From Parietaria judaica (taxonomy: Eukaryota > Streptophyta > Magnoliopsida > Rosales > Urticaceae), in the NCBI GenBank assembly GCA_954871525.1, contig OX940862.1:41966232-42030231 (forward strand): a stretch of 64,000 bases of DNA, written 5' to 3'. Position numbers and translations under genes: made by a program. The notes under the pieces were generated by a model. That model worked only from the letters and a program-made list of their open reading frames with translations. It did no database searches and was not told the DNA's origin. Below are positions 24,321 through 34,904 of this stretch, piece after piece (the stretch's first letter is position 1; every line of letters starts with the position of its first letter).

Positions 24321-24421
24321 ACACATTATCAGCACAATCACTCTACGGTAAGTTCAGAACACGGTATATTAAACTGTGGACTGAAAATTTTATGATTATT
24401 ATTATCGATGTATAACATCAT

Positions 24422-24766
24422 ATTACTATATACAGGAGGCTCTGCCACCTTATAGTAATGTGATTCGATTTACGATAATTAACTTTCTTTTTATGTGATT
24501 TGCGATTATTAAATTTTGTTTATGTATAACATCATTTTATTAAATATAGGAGGCTCTGCTACCTTCTAATAAAATATGTGATTTACATCTAATAATTATT
24601 TATCTTCAGCTAATATCAATATGTATAACATCATTTTATTATATATAGGAGGCTCTGCCACCTTCTAATAAAATGATGTGATCTACATCTAACAAATATT
24701 TATCTTCAAGTAATATCAAAATTACTATATATAGGAGGCTCCGCCACCTTATAGTAAAATGATATT
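24422..24766 (+). ncRNA. Four tandem leader hairpins with an AGGAGGCTCTGCCACCT head
   Basis: Four units share AGGAGGC-TCT-GCCACCT, which folds as AGG/CCT, an A-A mismatch, GGC/GCC and a triloop. The flanks pair in every copy but with different bases. Copy 1 has ATTACTATA (24422-24430) with TATAGTAAT (24451-24459). Copy 2 has ATTTTATTA (24534-24542) with TAATAAAAT (24567-24575). Copy 3 has a 13-bp perfect stem, 24629-24641 with 24666-24678. Copy 4 has TTACTATA (24722-24729) with TATAGTAA (24750-24757), plus an outer AATATCA/TGATATT (24712-24718 and 24760-24766). Stem changes are compensatory, which suggests selection on RNA structure. The position between primer site and gag suits a packaging, dimerisation or translation signal. 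That role is inferred. Confidence 0.75.
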
Positions 24767-25244
24767 AATTGAAATTAGTCTTAACTTCTTCATTTTAATA
24801 TTTTTATGACGAAGCATATCTCCGAAATGTTTTTCTATTTTTACATCTCATTTTATGACATTACATCATTAATATAATCTTAGCATTTAATTACATTATA
24901 TTTGTATATTTCCAACAGTAATATAACGGCTATAAACGGCTAGTTTTTACATTATAAATACAAGTTGATCAAACTACACAAAATTCAGATCTCTTATTCT
25001 ACCTCTTATTTTCTCTCCAAATTTAGCCGATTAAAATAACTAGAGTAATGTTAGTTTTAATATCCATAATGATCCTTGTGTTTAATGTTAGTATTTTCAT
25101 ATTTCATATTACACCGGAGGAATTTTAATTTTCCTTAAAGGTGGTTGTATTATTGTATCTTGCTTTATTATTTACCATCTTTGTAGACTTTTATATATTG
25201 AATTAAATCTAATGAAATATTTTATTTTCATGTTAGTTATCACC

Positions 25245-26100
25245 ATGTCAAATCTTGTGAAGCTTGAATTCAGCCCTCTTAATATCACTGGTAATAATTA
25301 CATGCTTTAGACATTAGATATTGAGATGCACTTGAAGTCAATGAATCTTCTTGAGACACTCAAAGAGGCAAACTAATCATCAGGGACGGACAAAGCAAGA
25401 TCTTTAATCTTCCTTCGTCGACACCTTGATGAAAGCCTAAAAAACGAATATCTCACTGTGAAAGATCCAAGTGAGTTGTGGAAAAATCTCAAAGAAATAT
25501 ACGATCACCAAAGGAATGTAATGTTCCCCATTTTCCGCGATGAATGGACCGCTTTACGGTTCCAAAACTACAAGAAAGTCGGAGACTATAATTCTGTAAT
25601 GTTCAGAATCGTAACCCACTTGAAATATTGTGGGGTAGCGGTAACTAATGCTGAAATGCTAGAAAAGACATTTTTCTACTTTCCACGCATCAAATGTAAC
25701 CCTACAACAACAATATCACGTACGGGGTTTTCAAAAGTACTCTGAACTAATTTCTTGTCTCATCATCGCAGAAAAGAATAACTAGTTGCTTATGAAAAAT
25801 CATCAATCTCGCCCAACCAGCTCAAAGCATATCAACTCCGATGAGCATGAGCCCAAGAACTATTTTCATGATCGAGAGCAAGGCCGCGGTCGTGGGTGAG
25901 GCCGAGGTCATGGTCATAGTTACGGACGTGGACGAGGTGGTTATAATCTCTCTTATAAGTCCGCTAACTATTATCATAAAAAGCAGCAACATGGGAGGAG
26001 CCACGATGACCCCTCTAAAAAGGGAAATAATATGATCTCCCTAAAAGGCTTGGAAACCAGTTGTATCAGATGTAGCACTAAGGGCACTGGTCAAAAGTTT
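25245..26100 (+). pseudogene. Ale/Retrofit-type gag pseudogene
   Basis: The frame begins at ATG 25245 (MSNLVKLEF) and contains early stops (codons near 25309 and 25374). It is open at 25458-25745 and breaks down after that. The recognisable gag text is RSLIFLRRHLDESLKNEYLT, DPSELWKNLKEIYDHQ, RFQNYKKVGDYNSVMFRI, LKYCGVAVT and AEMLEKTFFYF. An Arg/Gly-rich segment follows at about 25875-25945 (HDREQGRGRG), as is usual before the gag zinc knuckle in this lineage. Gag would form the RNA-binding particle shell. With several stops this copy cannot make it. Confidence 0.8.
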
Positions 26101-26674
26101 GTCGATCCCCACCACACGTATGCAAACTCTACCAAGAGTCCATGAAGGGAAAGGGAAAGAGAAACATGTCAATTTTATTGACCAGAACGAATCCACTCAT
26201 CTCGAAGCATCCGAATTCAACGGTGATTTCATTGAAATTGTTGGTGATTTTGCTGAACAAGCGACTGGTGGAAACTATTATGAATTATGTAATTGCCCAT
26301 TTTGCGTTTCTCCATCCAGTAAATATTCAACTTAATTTCAAAATCCACAGAATTTTCTTCACTTTAATTTGTCTTTGTATAAATTACTCAGCCTAGGTTA
26401 CCTCGCAATTCCAAGGTGATTTCTACTTCGGACGTCGTCGGGATTGAATTCACGAGGTGATAATCAAACCTTTAGACTTGCTAAGTACTCTCAGGTCATC
26501 TGCTCGAATGCTAGACTAATATAAGAAAAAAAAATTGCTTTTAATACCAGGTTTCTGGAATGCTAGACTAATATAAGAAAAAAAATTGCTTTTGAATTCA
26601 CGACATGCCGTTTTGTCAGTGGACGAAGTCCTGTATCAACAACCAGTATCTAGTATGTTCGTTCCAGCGAGAAC
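26101..26674 (+). other. Non-coding remnant between gag and RNase H end
   Basis: This replaces almost all of pol. A near-identical direct duplication (GAATGCTAGACTAATATAAG followed by an A run and TTGCTTTT) lies at about 26506-26542 and 26558-26594. No protease, integrase or RT motifs are seen. Confidence 0.5.
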
Positions 26675-26779
26675 TCGGCAGATCTCTTCACACAGGCGCT
26701 CCCTACTTCAACTTTCAGAAAACATGTTCATGACATCGAGATGCGAAGACTACAAAATTTATCACCCATGTCAGCATGA
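26675..26779 (+). pseudogene. Terminal fragment of copia RNase H
   Basis: The frame reads SADLFTQALPTSTFRK, then IEMRRL, then a stop at 26777-26779. This is the usual end of pol in Ale-type elements (ADLFTK.LP...MR.L). It shows that the element keeps the pol 3' end but has lost the rest. Confidence 0.8.
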
Positions 26780-26906
26780 GGGGGATCTTTGCGTGGCTGC
26801 ACTCTTTTTCTCTTACTATAGTTTTATCCCCCTGAGTTTTTCCTAGTAAGGGTTATAACGAAGCAGCATGAATGCGTAAAATTATAATGAGCATCCCAAG
26901 AGGGAG

Positions 26907-27184
26907 TGTTGTAAATAATATAAAATAAGTGGTATGCTCAATTATATGTTTTTACTATGCATTGTTTGTACTTATATCGTTTGTAAAATGCTATAAATAT
27001 CTTATCTTGAAGAGTGATGAATGCAACTTACAACATTACATTTTTACCATCGGTTGATTCCTGTCATCTCTAAATTGCTCTCCTCTTTTCATCCCTATTT
27101 TCTTCTTATAAATCCTCCTCTTGATTTTTATTACCCTATTAATTACTAGTCAAATTATTGGAGCTCCAAGCTTAGATTTCTACA
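26907..27184 (+). repeat. 3' LTR of the Ale-like element
   Basis: This 278-bp LTR is preceded by the polypurine tract CCCAAGAGGGAG (26895-26906). It has a short insertion relative to the 5' LTR near 27070. It ends about 300 bp upstream of the FAP1 start codon. Confidence 0.85.
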
Positions 27185-27488
27185 ATAAAAATAACAATTA
27201 ACATCAATAATTTTTAAATTTTAGAACATTCGTGATCAAAATATTGAATTTCAACCCAGGACTGTATAACTCGAGAATGAAATTTCCGTCAAAGAATAGG
27301 ATGAGTATCACTGTGAAACTACTCACTGAAGACACCTTCCACGGTCACTCAAGCAGGCTCCACGTGCAGTTCGAAACGACACCAAATCAAGAGACATGCC
27401 ACGTGGCAGCATCTGAAGACCTATACAATATACATACAGAGACACAATTGTCTGAAACTGAAACCGAAACCGAAAGCAACCAGCAGCC

Positions 27489-29762
27489 ATGGTGTCACTC
27501 CGATTCCCATTCTCGTTTTCTCAGCCTCCCACCAACCCCCCACCTCGCACTCGCTCCTCCTATGGCGTCTCCCTCGCCCTAGCCCTCTCCGCCGCCGCAG
27601 CCTCCGCCGGACTCGCCCTCGCGCTCTCGCCGAATCACCGATTCTCCTCGCTCCTCTCCGGGATTTCGCCGGCGATGCCGCTCTGGGGATCGCTGTCCCT
27701 GGCTGAACCTCCGGCGGCGACGGTGGTCGACCCGAGGACCGGCGTGGCGTTCCCGCAGGTTGTGGACGGGTCTCGGCGGCTCCTCGGGGTTGGGATGAGG
27801 AAGAAGAGCCTTCTAGGGCTGAAGAACATCAATGTCTACGCTTACGGTGCTGCATTTTGTCCCTTTCTTCCATTATTTTTGCGCAAACTTGTCGGCTAAT
27901 TCGCAATTGAATGGAAATTGAGCAAAATTTATGCGGTGTTCGAGTTTGTGACCCGAGTCCATTATTCTTAATCCGGAAAGTTCCTAGGTTCGCGGTGCTG
28001 ACATTTATCGAAATAGTTGTTTTGGAGGTTTTGTGGGGGAAGCGGAGGGATCCGGCCGAGAGGCCGGGTCCCGTGGCCCTCCAGTGAGTGTGGACCTTTC
28101 GGATTAGAGCTTTTCGACGTAAATGTTGTTGTTGGTATTGCCATTTTAGTTTATTTTCCTCTGCCCGTGATTTTCGACGTAAATGTTGTTGTTAATATTG
28201 CCATTTTAGCTTAATTTCCTCTGCCCGTGATTTTTCGATGTAAATGTTGTTGTTGATATTTCCATATGCAGCATAAGCACTCGTAAAAAGTGCATAGTGT
28301 TTTCGGCGGTATAGTCTTGCTGTTTATTTATCACTACTTAAGTACTTAACGTTACGATAAATGTCTCACTCCCAGGTACCCAATGTGAAAAGTAATTCGA
28401 ACGAATGGAGTTCTATAAATCATAACATTGGGTACTTGATCCGTGCTAAACAAACATCTAAATTCTGCCGCTTCAAAAACACTACTTGAGGATACTTATG
28501 CCGCCAGTATTAAATCTTTGATCACCTCATGAGAAATTAAGGTTACAATGTAAGATTAAGTAAATAGTACTGATCCGACAGGTGTTTATGCCAACGATAG
28601 TGACATAAAGAAATCGCTTGGCGAGAAATATGCAAAACTATCCAGTTCCGATATCGTCGAAAGCAAAGAGTTCACCGATGATCTCATGGACAGTGACATT
28701 AGCATGACCGTTAGGCTTCAAATTGTATACGGGAGGTTGAGCATCAAGTCTGTTCGCAGTGCTTTTGAGGATTCGGTCGGAAGCAGACTGAAAAAGTTTG
28801 GGGGATCGGATAATGCAGATCTGCTTCAAAGGTGATAATTTTTTAAGGGCAACTCTGGTAATCATTTGCTGTTGAATATGACGAGGTAATGCGTGATTTA
28901 TTAGCTTAATATCCGAGAAATCGCAGGTTCACTTCGCAATTCAAAGATGAGTACAAAATTCCAGGAGGGTCTGTGATAGAACTCGCTAGGGACCACGGCC
29001 ATGTTCTTCGAACAACAAGTACGATTTTTCCGAATTTTCGTAGTACTGACTTCTGCAATGCAATACGGATTTATAAAATATAGTTTTCGTCATGGTTGTC
29101 ACACTTCCCAAATTAATTATGGAACAGAAAGCTTGATTAGGAAAAAATAACATTTACATATCTGTCCATCGAAAAAGTTTCATAAAAGAAGCATTAATGT
29201 ATCGACTGTCGTTAATTATTTCGCCTAATTAAGGTGTTTACAAGATTAATGTTCAATAAGAGGCCAACTATACTACGAACTTTTTACCGAAAATGAAATA
29301 TATGGTACGGTCGTTTGACCGTTTCGACCTTTGAATGATTGAAAACCGACATATCGAAAGCAGACTTTCATAACAGTGTCGCTTGGCATCATATTATTTA
29401 AGATGTCTTATATGCATATGAAGGAAGCTGATAGGATCCGGTCTAATCAGTTACTTCCATCATAATTTACCCGAATTTTTTATCTAAAAATTTACCTTAT
29501 AATTTTTTTTTTTATTATGCTTAACCTTCCAAAACGTATCCTGGTTCACCTCATAATATTGGGAATCTAAATTAATAGTGTCAATATATAAGATTTATAA
29601 ATTATATGATTGTTGGGATAAATATTTGCAGTTGATGGGAAGGAGGTGGGCAGAATTGAGAGCAAGCTTTTGTGTCGTTCAATATTGGATTTATACATTG
29701 GTGAAGATCCATTTGACAAACAAGCCAAACAAGATGTCTTAACCTCTATTTCTCACAATTAA
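27489..29762 (+). CDS. FAP1: Chalcone-isomerase-like plastid fatty-acid-binding protein
   Basis: Exons are 27489-27846, 28582-28831, 28927-29018 and 29632-29762. All introns are GT-AG, and the 831-nt coding sequence gives 276 residues. The start MVSLRFPFSFSQPP and the following Ser/Arg/Pro-rich stretch look like a chloroplast transit peptide. The chalcone-isomerase fold covers about residues 85-270: DPRTGVAFP, RRLLGVGMRKKSLLGLKN, VYAYGVYA across the first junction, MTVRLQIVYG, RLKKFGGSDNADLLQ, FKDEYKIPGGS, and SILDLYIGEDPFDK near the end. Family knowledge: Arabidopsis FAP1 binds fatty acids in the plastid stroma and has no chalcone isomerase activity. The text matches FAP1 better than FAP2 or FAP3. 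It is convergent with RRF. An Ale-like LTR lies 300 bp upstream and may supply promoter sequence. Intron 1 contains a 60-bp tandem repeat. Confidence 0.93.
28111..28264 (+). repeat. 60-bp tandem repeat in FAP1 intron 1
   Basis: Units begin TTTTCGACGTAAATGTTGTT at 28111 and 28171, with a partial third at 28231. They end CCTCTGCCCGTGAT. Similarity is high, so expansion is recent. Confidence 0.85.
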
Positions 29763-29830
29763 TTGTTATTTTCTGAGATTTTGATCTATATTCTTCCTGA
29801 AATTGCATGTGTTGTATCTGTGATATTCAA

Positions 29831-30407
29831 GTAAGGGTGGTAATTTGGGGCCAAACACGAAACACAAAACGGTTACGACACGATTTAGACGGGTCTGGGT
29901 CTACCATAAATGGATATGGGTCCAACCGTGTTGAACATGATTAACACGATTAAATAACGGGTAAACACGGCACGAACACGATAACATGTTGGGACCTAAT
30001 TAGACACGATTAAATAGCAAAAGTTACATTTTCTACATTTTATATATGTTATTAAGTGTTTTAATACTTATTATATATGAAATTTATTTTTTATTTGATT
30101 AATTATGTCTTACAATTGATGAACATAAAAATTTTGAATTTGCTAGCAAAATTTTAAAATCTTCGATAATATAGTTTAATAAATTAAATGAGTATAAATT
30201 GAATTAATTTATCATTTATAAATAAATGTAGCTATTAAATGGGTTAAACGGGTAGACACGATAAACACGTTATTTAAATGGGGCGGGTCTGGGTCTCGTC
30301 TTCTAACACGATTATTAAATGGGGCGGGTCTGAGTCTTGATAAAATAAGTAAAAAAATAATTAAGACCCGGCACGAACACGACACGCAATCCGAATTGCC
30401 ATCCCTA
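29831..30407. mobile_element. hAT-like MITE between FAP1 and RRF
   Basis: The ends are TAAGGGTGGTAATTTGG and, reversed, TAGGGATGGCAATTCGG, giving imperfect inverted repeats. Flanks TATTCAAG (29823-29830) and TATCAAGA (30408-30415) look like an 8-bp duplication changed by one deletion. GGGTCTGGGTCT and ACGGGTAAACACG-type subterminal motifs repeat inside. There is no transposase frame. It starts about 70 bp after the FAP1 stop codon and so may lie in or near the transcript end. Confidence 0.65.
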
Positions 30408-30574
30408 TATCAAGAGTACAAAACCAAGAGTAACTAAGTTAATGCCCAAAGTAAGTATATATATACACCGTAAGAGATTTTGCATATTGCAAATTATCGT
30501 CACTTATCATATCTCTGCTTGGAAGTTGAAGAAAAGCGACCATAAAAAATGTTCACTATGAAAGTTGTTGAGAG

Positions 30575-31166
30575 CAAGGTTCTAAATATCTGAATATGTC
30601 GACGATATATCTACGACGTGTCCTAAAAATGAGATGTGCGAAACGATATTCATAGGAAATCGATTTCTTCTCATTTATCCGTCGGCAAGCGATATATCCG
30701 TAAAATAGAGAGTGCGAAACGACATTAATATTGGCATTTAGAACCATACTTGTATTTACATTCGTACTCCGTACTCAATGTTAGATTATGTCCGTACTCT
30801 ATGACTTTATTACGATACTTAGCTTATTTATGTTATGCTGACATAATGTTTACAGTTATGATTTTTCTGTTATATGTTTGGGTTATATTATGATTTATGA
30901 GGTGTTTTTTAGGCTATAATTATGTTGTGTCATATTCATCAAATAATTATTTTAGAAACTATATAAAAATATGATTGAAATACTAAAAATATTTTTCGGA
31001 ATATCTGTCGAAAGAGGCAAGCGATATATCTGTGAAATTTATACGATATTGTCGACGAGCAATATATCAATTTCCTCGGATTTATCCATCGATATCGGCA
31101 TCGACAAGCAACATATACGTAAAATGGAGAGTGCGAAACAACATCGATATTTAGAACCGAACCTTG
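30575..31166. repeat. CAAGG-ended dispersed repeat, complete copy
   Basis: Ends are CAAGGTTCTAAATATC and GATATTTAGAACC...AACCTTG, forming a short inverted repeat. The interior is rich in degenerate GATATATC and CGACGATAT words. Flanks GTTGAGAG (30567-30574) and GTTGAAAA (31167-31174) may be a decayed 8-bp duplication. Related copies lie at 20035-20268 and 63035-63602. No coding capacity is seen; the superfamily is uncertain. Confidence 0.6.
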
Positions 31167-31686
31167 GTTGAAAAAATGATCACAATTTGCTTTGCTTGAA
31201 AATTTGTGAAAAACGACGATAAATTGTACATTCTTTGTGAAACATCATTCAAAATATCTTTGCTTAAAAGTTGATCATAACTATTAAGTACTGTCAAAAG
31301 ATAAATATGATCGAGAAACTATATTATACACATTTAATCAGTATTTTTTTCCTTTTAAAAGCAACTATGAGAAATTATTTATAATACAAATATTATATAT
31401 GCTTGTGCATCAAAATATAATTCTGCAATTTTGAAATTTTGGTAGGAGCTTTGAAAATTACTCCTCGCTCGGCCCTGTCTTTTGATCGATATGAAGACAC
31501 TTGATATAAACATTTAAACACTTGACATACAAAAAGGGTTTGCATTTAACTGTGCAATGAAATGTGTATTTTTTTCAATTAAATGATTTTGTAAGACATG
31601 AAGGACAAACATTTAATACCACCAGCTAAACCGCAAGCCAAAAGTGTGCAAAGCTCAACCATTTACATCTTTCTCCGCACTCGCGG

Positions 31687-34043
31687 CTACACCGTCAGCA
31701 ACTCCTGAGACACAAAACGTCGCTGCGTCAAAACTTGAAGCAAACGGTAGGACCCGAACCGTTTCCAACAACAAAATGCAACTAACAGGAATTCATCAAA
31801 TTAGTGAATCCCGATAATTTGTTCAATATTTCAATTGAATAGCAATTGTGATTTGTGACCTTTTAATACCCCCTCAGACATTAGTCTTAATTAACAAGGC
31901 TAAATGACCATATTAGCCTTCCCGGTTTAACTGCGAGCGTGTTTATCAGCAACATTGTTTCGATAAAACTTTCAAAAAACGTTAATTCCATCAAACTATG
32001 ATTTTTAAGTGAAAGCGGTTGTGGGCGTACCTTCTCTTTCTGTTTGAGAACAGTCTCCACCTTCTTCATATACTCGTCTGTCAATTTCTGCACACAAAAA
32101 TATACAACCAAACATGAATTCAGTAAACGGTAGTTTGCGCAAATCAGGGTGATTATCGACGCCATCAAGCTCATAACTACCTGCAAATCGCCTGACAAGT
32201 CCTTAACATTATCTTCAGAGAGTTTTTTTTCCTGTAAATTGAACAAACAAGGCTAAAGTTGTCCAAAGGGCAAGAAAATTATTGAAATCGTCAGAGTTAA
32301 ACTATCCAAACCTTCTCGAGTTTTTCATAGGCTTTTAGTGCATCTCTCCGTATATTCCGCAGTGCCACCTGTAGCATTCAGAATAATTGAAATATATGGA
32401 TCTGTATCTAGAATAAAATGCTTTAAAACAAAACCTTGAAACCCTACCGCAGCATCTACGTGATAGGGCCTGATGTAGAAATAAAAGAGAAACTGATACA
32501 CTTTTTTTATAAGAGTAACCCCGGTCTCTACTTCAAGAGTTAGACCGCGAAAACACTTCTTATCAAACATGGCCGCATTGAGGCAACTATCTATAGGATT
32601 AGAAACCGTATCCCTTATTTATTGTCAAATACCCCAAATGCCCCCAATAACAGAAGACAATAATAAAAATAATACTCATCCGTGAAACCATACCTTTCCT
32701 TCCTCAGCCTGTTTCGCCACAACTTTTGACATTTCCTGCGTTGGGAAAATTCGACATTAATCGTACCAGAAACTACTTATCAATTTCCAAAGTTTAAATT
32801 GTTCATACGAGAAGCTACCTTTCTTCTATCTGCCGTTAGCTGCGGGAGGGACAGTCGTATCACGTCACCGTCATTGTTCGGAGTCATACCAAGATCGGAA
32901 CTGACTATCGCCTTCTCTATAGCCTTTAAGCTGAAATCATGAATTACGAGAGTATACACTTGAAGAATAATGATAAATCAAAGCATCAACAGAAATAAAC
33001 AGATCAATTCAAACAAATAACAAAAATACCTGGATTTGTCGTACGGCTGAACCAACAAAGAGCTTGCATCCGGGGTACTAATTTGAGCAATGCTTTTCAA
33101 GCTAACAGGAGTTCCGTAGTACTCAACCTACAGAAGCAGAACCTTATTGTTATAAAACTCGCCCTATAAAATTAATCCAAAGTAAACAAAAGACGAGCAA
33201 CGATTCGACCATACAGTGCTCACAAACCTCTATCTTGTCGAGCATGGCCGGGTTCGAACGCCCAGTTCTAATGGAGCTGAAACTGGTTCGAACTGTTTCA
33301 ATAGTCTTTTCCATTCTCTCTCTCTGCATATAAAATAGCATCATTATAAACAAGTTCTAATGGCCATACCGGGATTCCCGTACACCGTAATGAAGTTGAA
33401 AAATTGTTCTAAGCTGATGTTTACTTGTTAACTATGATCAACTAGTTACGCAGAGAAACTCACAACGTCTTTCTCGATCATAGTTTTCTCGGCTTCGATT
33501 TCTTCGAGTGTAGCGGCTCGAACAATCCCCGCTCTGCCAACAGAAAAACGAACCATCACTTTCAAGTTCACTGCATATACTGTCAGCTTCACTTCCTTAC
33601 AGTAATTCAAAACTGTCAATTTCTCCAATTCAATACACTCAGAGTAACAATGGTGAATTGAATTGACAGCTAATGCAAAAACTGAAGAACTTGCCTCTTC
33701 TGAGCATATTGCTTGTAGAGAATGTCCCTTCCTTGTCCTGAAACCCTAGCTTTGAGCTCGTGTGATCTTCCGAAGCTCGCAGCCGAGCTCCATGCACGCA
33801 CATTGACCGTACCTCCACAAGACGAGTCTGCACAACATTGACTCCACAGGTCAAACCTATCAAGATTCAAGACCGCTAACACAAGCCAACGATTCGAACG
33901 AGAAAATTTGATCGGAAAATTCGTGTAAGAAGAGTTTCCGAGGCGTGACGGCGTGTGAGGGTACCTCGAAAGGAGATGAGGAGTTGCTTGGGGTTGAGCG
34001 CTGAGCGTACGGGGACTGCGGGAGAGAGAGTAGTCGTCGCCAT
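31687..34043 (-). CDS. RRF: Plastid ribosome recycling factor
   Basis: There are eleven minus-strand exons: 34043-33965, 33875-33695, 33533-33464, 33323-33228, 33127-33030, 32930-32819, 32735-32694, 32368-32312, 32231-32181, 32087-32031 and 31704-31687. All phases agree, giving 861 nt and 286 residues. The first 85 or so residues ([20 protein letters not shown] onward) look like a transit peptide. The RRF domain covers about residues 88-286: [108 protein letters not shown], and KEKELLTV at the end. RRF splits post-termination ribosomes with EF-G; the plastid form supports chloroplast translation. Intron 2 has a GC donor (AGAG/GCAAGT). The last exon codes only five residues and a stop. Exon 2 has a second in-frame acceptor 48 nt further on, so the transit peptide may vary by 16 residues. 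Confidence 0.93.
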
Positions 34044-34351
34044 GGGAGAGAGAGAGCTTCCGAGTTATGAGATACCGACTCAGTTGAGTGAGTGACCGGC
34101 ACGAGTGAATTGTGGATAAGAATACTTTATTGTCTTTGTTTGGGTACAAGGATTTCCCTATTCCTACTCCTCTATCAGGATATCTCTCTCGGTTAAACCC
34201 GGGATCGGGTACTGGTTTTGTTTGTCTTTTATTCGTCCGGTACTGGATCGCCGAGATTATCCAGCTCGGGTCTCAATGTTAAAAACACTCGTATCAAATA
34301 AACATAATTAGAAATCATTACGTACATCAGACTTTTCGTTGTTGATGCATA
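34044..34351. other. Upstream region of RRF
   Basis: This 308-bp gap between the RRF start codon and a copia LTR must hold the native promoter. I see no clear TATA box. Confidence 0.4.
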
Positions 34352-34904
34352 TGTTAGATATGGAATTTATTTTAGAAAAGAAATACCATGAAGATAAACG
34401 AAAGAGATACGACTCCGAGCAAAACTCCGACTCCAGCGCCGAAGGCTTCAATATGAGAGACTCCAAGATCCACGAATCTGCAAAAGAAGAGATTAGAGAA
34501 ACGAAGCCAAGGCGCGTTCGACGCTTCCCTTGAAGCAGATTCGGTCCCTCCCGGTGATGGAAAGCAACAGGACCGTCTTCTTCCCAGGGTACAGAGGCTA
34601 TATCGCCGGATTCAAAACACCTCGAAGCTGGCGACAAACTCGATCTGTAAGCTTTGAGACCCAATGAAGATCGAAAACCAAAGATGTGTATTTTGCTCTG
34701 AGAAATGTTTCTTGTTCTTGTTCTGAGTGCTAAGTTTAGACTCTATTTATAACTTATCTCCTAAGAACTCAGATTGAATACTCATCAATATAAAAACGTT
34801 TTTCTCATCTTTTGGTTTTCCAGATCTGACGTTTATAACTGTTAAACGTCTTTAACACTAATAAACGCCCTTAAATTTTATTTATTAGAGAATATTTCCT
34901 TACA
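34352..34904 (-). repeat. 3' LTR of the 34-42 kb copia element
   Basis: It is nearly identical to 41762-42315. On the minus strand it starts TGTAAGGAAATATTC and ends ATATCTAACA. A reverse-strand TATA-like word (CTATTTATAAC) lies near 34742-34752. Confidence 0.88.

Larger units (their letters stand above)
24060..27184 (+). mobile_element. Short gag-type copia element (Ale/Retrofit-like), non-autonomous
   Basis: Two similar LTRs (24060-24320 and 26907-27184), both starting TGTTGTAAATAATA and ending TTTCTACA, flank about 2.6 kb. The inside has a TATCAG-type primer site, a leader with four hairpins, a broken gag, and only the extreme end of RNase H. Protease, integrase and RT are absent. Gag is of the Ale/Retrofit type. 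I could not match a clean 5-bp target duplication (left GAAAT, right ATAAA). Confidence 0.85.

Noticed and set aside
31913..31930. Alternative last RRF exon ending LNREG
   Set aside because: It keeps the frame, but the segment at 31687-31704 gives the conserved ELLTV ending expected of RRF.
31887..32246. Long minus-strand frame running through RRF introns 8-10
   Set aside because: It contains exons 9 and 10 but reads through introns whose donor and acceptor sites fit the RRF protein exactly.
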